10,611 nt of DNA, taken from assembly GCA_003024985.2 (NCBI GenBank), contig PXIH01S0021637.1; one strand, written 5' to 3'. The notes under the pieces were generated by a model. That model was not told the origin of the DNA. It searched no databases and saw nothing but the letters and a program-made list of their open reading frames with translations. This document shows positions 7,710 to 10,611 of the stretch, piece after piece. This DNA comes from Euperipatoides rowelli (Eukaryota > Onychophora > Udeonychophora > Euonychophora > Peripatopsidae). Numbering within the stretch: position 1 is the stretch's first letter; each line of letters opens with the position of its first letter. The position numbers and the translations under genes were made by a program.

Positions 7710-7910
7710 TAGTGATGAGTCAGTTATTCATTTTTGGAGAACTAGTTCATAATGAGTCATTCACCAGTGAGACAGACCAATTGTGTACTAAATTTGAAAA
7801 CTCGTGAATTAATATATATCAAATGGTTGCCATGAATGGTCCCGCTCTTGTTTTTGGGAGCGGAAAATGAGCGCTTACAGCTACCAGTCATTCATAACAA
7901 ACCATCACTT
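7710..7910. mobile_element. Possible hAT-like MITE
   Basis: The block starts TAGTGATGAGTCA and ends ACCATCACTT, so AGTGATG (7711-7717) and CATCACT (7903-7909) form an exact 7-bp terminal inverted repeat. AGTGATGRG is a familiar type of hAT terminus. Eight-base flanks CCTTGGAG (7702-7709) and CCTTAGTA (7911-7918) agree at 5 of 8 positions, weakly consistent with an old hAT-type 8-bp target duplication. Inside are inverted words such as ATGAGTCATTCA and CCGCTC/GAGCGG. The 201-bp length leaves no room for a transposase. Confidence 0.35.
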
Positions 7911-8707
7911 CCTTAGTATGGTACTTTTTAAAAAATATGGTACCGGTACATAAAAAGTTTTGGAAAATAAAAAAAAAAATTTAACTGAGTGAGATGTAGT
8001 TATTTTCTCCTTCAATATTTCAAATTGTATTTTTATTTATTTTAAATAACATACAGCAAATGAGAACAGTGTGCTATCCAATGGGAGTGTAGTCATGTGA
8101 CTTGTGAATGACATTTTATACTAGCAGCAACAGAAAATAACCCCATTTGTTACTTACAGTTTATAAATAATAATTAAAAATAACATTTTTTTTCATTCAA
8201 TTAATTTAAACAAATAATATTTTTTAAAAAAAATTATTTGCCCATAAATATCTTGAATTTTTTTTAAACCATCTTAGATTTTCTTTTATAATATGAATTA
8301 GCTAATAAAAATAATTCGTTTTAATTAAGGTATCTGGATTTAAAAATTACAAATCTAAACCATTTTCTATAATAAATGTTAAATCAATTTTTATTTCTAA
8401 CATAATTGGAAATATTACATGCATGAGGTCCAAATTACATGCATGTGGCCCAACTTTCATTCAAGCATACATAATGTCTAAGTGAAGAGCATCATGGATC
8501 TAGCATCAGGTATTTTAAATTCTTCTCAATTTCCAACAACAAAATATCAGTATATCTTTATTGATAAGAAAATACCTGTAAAATCAATAATAGAGCCAGC
8601 ACCCTGAAGTAATTGCTGACAATCAGCAAACGATATTATCCCATTATCAAGAGATAAACAAGGAACAAGTGAAGCAATTATTTTATTACAGAACTAAGAA
8701 AACTCAC
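7911..8707. other. Non-coding spacer
   Basis: This part is very A+T-rich. It contains the perfect palindrome GTACCGGTAC (about 7941-7950) next to a second TATGGTAC word (7917-7924), and the 20-bp tandem duplication at 8414-8453. No open frame or element end is recognisable. If the microexon at 8708-8748 is real, this stretch would be the intron downstream of it. Confidence 0.45.
8414..8453. repeat. 20-bp tandem duplication containing ACATGCATG
   Basis: ATTACATGCATGAGGTCCAA (8414-8433) is repeated directly as ATTACATGCATGTGGCCCAA (8434-8453), with two differences. Each unit includes the self-complementary core CATGCATG or ATGCAT. Confidence 0.9.
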
Positions 8708-8748
8708 TTTGCCTGAGGCTCCCTCTTCCAGCTTGTTCATTATCTCTT
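8708..8748 (-). CDS. Candidate 41-nt internal coding microexon
   Basis: On the - strand the order is TATTTCTTTTCAG, then 41 nt, then GTGAGTTTTC. The acceptor has a pyrimidine run ending in CAG, and the donor AAA|GTGAGT matches the consensus closely. One frame is open across the exon and reads EIMNKLEEGASGK after two bases that complete an upstream codon, so it enters in phase 1 and leaves in phase 0. The peptide is charged and helix-like, and the exon is far more G+C-rich (about half) than its flanks. I cannot assign it to a protein family, and no neighbouring exon is recognisable in the window. Exon status is inferred from splice sites and composition alone; chance remains possible. Confidence 0.35.
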
Positions 8749-9268
8749 CTGAAAAGAAATAATAGTGAAACTATAGAAATGTTATTTATAACATTTTTAT
8801 TCAGAATAATAACTTTAACAATATTACACGACAAGAAGTGAAGATTTATTGCAAGTTGGAATAACCATTACTTTAAGCTTAGAACATCTTGCAAACTAAT
8901 TTCTCGTTTATGTATTTTATTGTATTCTTACTGAATCTAAGATTTTATTGCACATAAATTTCTTATAAAAATTGATGAGCAATAAAAAGTAGATAAAGTT
9001 ATGGCTTGTTTAGGCTCAACCACTTGAAAAAAAAAACAATGTTTACAACCGATTTGTGGAATTACACTTCTTTAGTAGATTCATAAAAAGTGTAATAAGA
9101 GAAAGAAAATTTGCAATATTTAAGGAAACAAAACCTTGTATAAATGCAGAATACAACTTTAAAACATTCTTAAAAAAATGCTGTCATTTTCTGATTATAC
9201 TGTATATACTGTATAAACAGATGCATCTACTGGTAATAGTAAAATCATAAAATATTATTAATAATAAT

Positions 9269-9328
9269 ACTAATTCGTATTAGCTTAATATTATTAATAC
9301 TAATACATATTAGCTTAATATTAATAAT
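9269..9328. repeat. 30-bp tandem duplication
   Basis: Units at 9269-9298 and 9299-9328 share TAGCTTAATATTA and ACTAAT in the same positions, with a few differences in the middle and at the end. The units are themselves rich in inverted TAAT/ATTA words, so the region can fold back on itself. Confidence 0.8.
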
Positions 9329-9546
9329 AAAACACTAAATTCTATAAGGAAATTAATATGATTTGTAAATCATTTTGACAATAGTTACCCATTTCTCATA
9401 TTTTTGTTATTTTTCATAGATACATTGATAACAGCAATGTAAGTTATCGAAATTATCATTACATAATAAAGTTTATTACAATATTACAAGCATGTGTTGG
9501 ATGTTCAACAATTTGGTTTATTGCATAAGAGTTTTAGATAGTTTGT

Positions 9547-9563
9547 CATTATTATTATTATTA
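9547..9563. repeat. (ATT)n microsatellite
   Basis: About five ATT units run in tandem within A+T-rich spacer. Confidence 0.8.
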
Positions 9564-10365
9564 ATTTATACATTGTTGTTTGAATTTGATCTTTTGTTTT
9601 CCTGCACTTTGCTGCAGACTATTTAATCGTTTTTTCAGACAATATTCTGCCTAACAAACTTCACATCTCCATAAGGGCTGTAATCGTAAAAAAAGCACAG
9701 GATAAACTCTAAATGTTTGGGGAATCTGGAATAGCCCCCTCCCCCCACCTCACAGAGTACAGGTGCTGAGCCACCATTGAAACAAAATTGTATTTGGTCA
9801 CCTGTGATTCAAAAAATTGCATTAGTAAAATAATGGTCTATCAGCAGCTCACTAATAAGTAATAACTAAATAAAGTATTGTAGTTAAAATAGGATAAACA
9901 ACTTTATATTCACCAACACAAGCGATTCAAAATTTTAAAGTAGCTTATATTTTATTCATAAATATACTGTATATGGTGAAAAAAAAAATATACTAAATGT
10001 CATTCATACAAGCGAAGCTTGTAAATGAAGAACTTGAAAAGATTTTAAATGATCAAAATAATTATTTTTATACAGTATGTCATTTCTAAACACTTTAGAA
10101 ACAAAGATTTATTTATTAAGGAATTATAATTTAGTTTCTCATTTTAAATAATAGACACACGGCCTGAAAACTTGAAAGAACCAGAATTAAAACTTTGATA
10201 ATTTCCAAAAAGGAGGCTTCTGACATCTACTCAGAATTACAGTGACTGAATGAGGAAATTACTGAAGGATTTATAAACTGTTTATAATTTAACAATGATA
10301 TTTTTCTGTCAGAGAAATCATTATTGGGTAACTTGGCTTTATTTTAAAAGTAATTTTTCTCTTTA

Positions 10366-10611
10366 TTAACCCTTTCCACTCCAAAGTCGAATCTCAGTCG
10401 ACAAATTTCAATTAGTAATTCCACTCCAAAGTGGAATGAGAGTCAACTTTTTTTCTCTCAAATTCAATAATTATTATAATTATCAAAAGTGTTTCAAAAG
10501 TTTATTTTTTTACTCTCATAGAATCAAAATATATTTGTCTTTAATTATCCCTAGAGATTAAAATAAAAATAAAAGAATACTAATTATAAGAAATAAAAAT
10601 TATAGAAATCA
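10366..10611. mobile_element. Possible left end of a piggyBac-like element (cut by the window end)
   Basis: TTAA (10366-10369) is followed directly by CCCTTT (10370-10375). A TTAA target with a CCCTTT/CCYTTT terminus is the usual form of piggyBac-family ends and their MITEs. Just inside are two direct copies of a 28-nt subterminal word, 10375-10402 and 10420-10447, matching at about 23 of 28 positions with a 45-bp period. They contain inverted sub-words (GTCGA/TCGAC, and TTCCACT/AGTGGAA around a CCAA loop). No transposase frame is visible before the window ends, and the opposite terminus lies outside, so this is an inference from one end. Confidence 0.4.

Larger units (their letters stand above)
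8749..10365. other. Non-coding spacer (possible intron)
   Basis: No gene is supported on either strand. It holds the 30-bp tandem pair at 9269-9328 and an ATT microsatellite at 9547-9563. A somewhat G+C-richer patch at about 9600-9800, with C-runs (CCCCCTCCCCCC), carries weak tRNA-promoter-like words on the - strand but no convincing SINE. If the microexon candidate is genuine, this is the upstream intron of that gene. Confidence 0.45.

Noticed and set aside
9056-9250. 64-codon + strand open frame
   Set aside because: It is lysine- and isoleucine-rich as expected from A+T-rich spacer, with no recognisable similarity.
9700-9785. tRNA-derived SINE head on the - strand (GTGGCTCAGCACCTG with a later TTCCAGATTCC)
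   Set aside because: The A-box-like and B-box-like words match only loosely, and no tail or cloverleaf is present.

Overview
This is an A+T-rich (roughly 70% by eye) stretch of animal nuclear DNA with no intact protein-coding gene. The evidence for an animal, probably an arthropod (insect or crustacean), is the pair of decayed LINE reverse transcriptases of kinds common there, abundant short-period repeats, TATAGTAT/TACTGTAT-rich spacer, and ends that resemble hAT and piggyBac transposons. I cannot name the species. Two ambiguous bases (720, 1631) show this is draft sequence.

Layout. 1-370: spacer with TG/TA-rich cryptic simple sequence. 371-754: 3' end of a CR1/L2-like LINE on the + strand, ending in a TAA microsatellite tail. 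755-1887: spacer with a TC microsatellite. 1888-2411: a degenerate tandem array with a unit of about 180-215 bp. 2412-3578: spacer with a small hairpin and a 26-bp A/T palindrome. 3579-5316: a 5'-truncated, heavily mutated second LINE on the - strand. It keeps recognisable reverse-transcriptase motifs, including a YSDD box, and has a strong 22-nt quasi-palindrome near its 3' end. 5338-5447: two very short tandem duplications. About 5600-6060: a GC- and CpG-richer island that could hold a first exon on the + strand, though this is weak. 6101-6506: a possible solo LTR on the - strand, with a TATA box, an ATTAAA signal and a 17-nt hairpin at one end. 7710-7910: a possible hAT-like MITE. 8414-8453 and 9269-9328: short tandem duplications. 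8708-8748: a candidate 41-nt coding microexon on the - strand with good splice sites. 10366 to the window end: a possible piggyBac-like left end, TTAA followed by CCCTTT.

Taken together, the window looks like intergenic or large-intron DNA built mainly from old mobile-element debris. The only hints of host genes are the - strand microexon candidate and the CpG-richer island. If the microexon is real, much of the window is intron of a - strand gene. No bacterial-type operon, CRISPR, rRNA or tRNA gene is visible. I did not find a convincing new biological system. The items most worth checking are the microexon, the palindrome inside the antisense LINE, and the LTR-like block.
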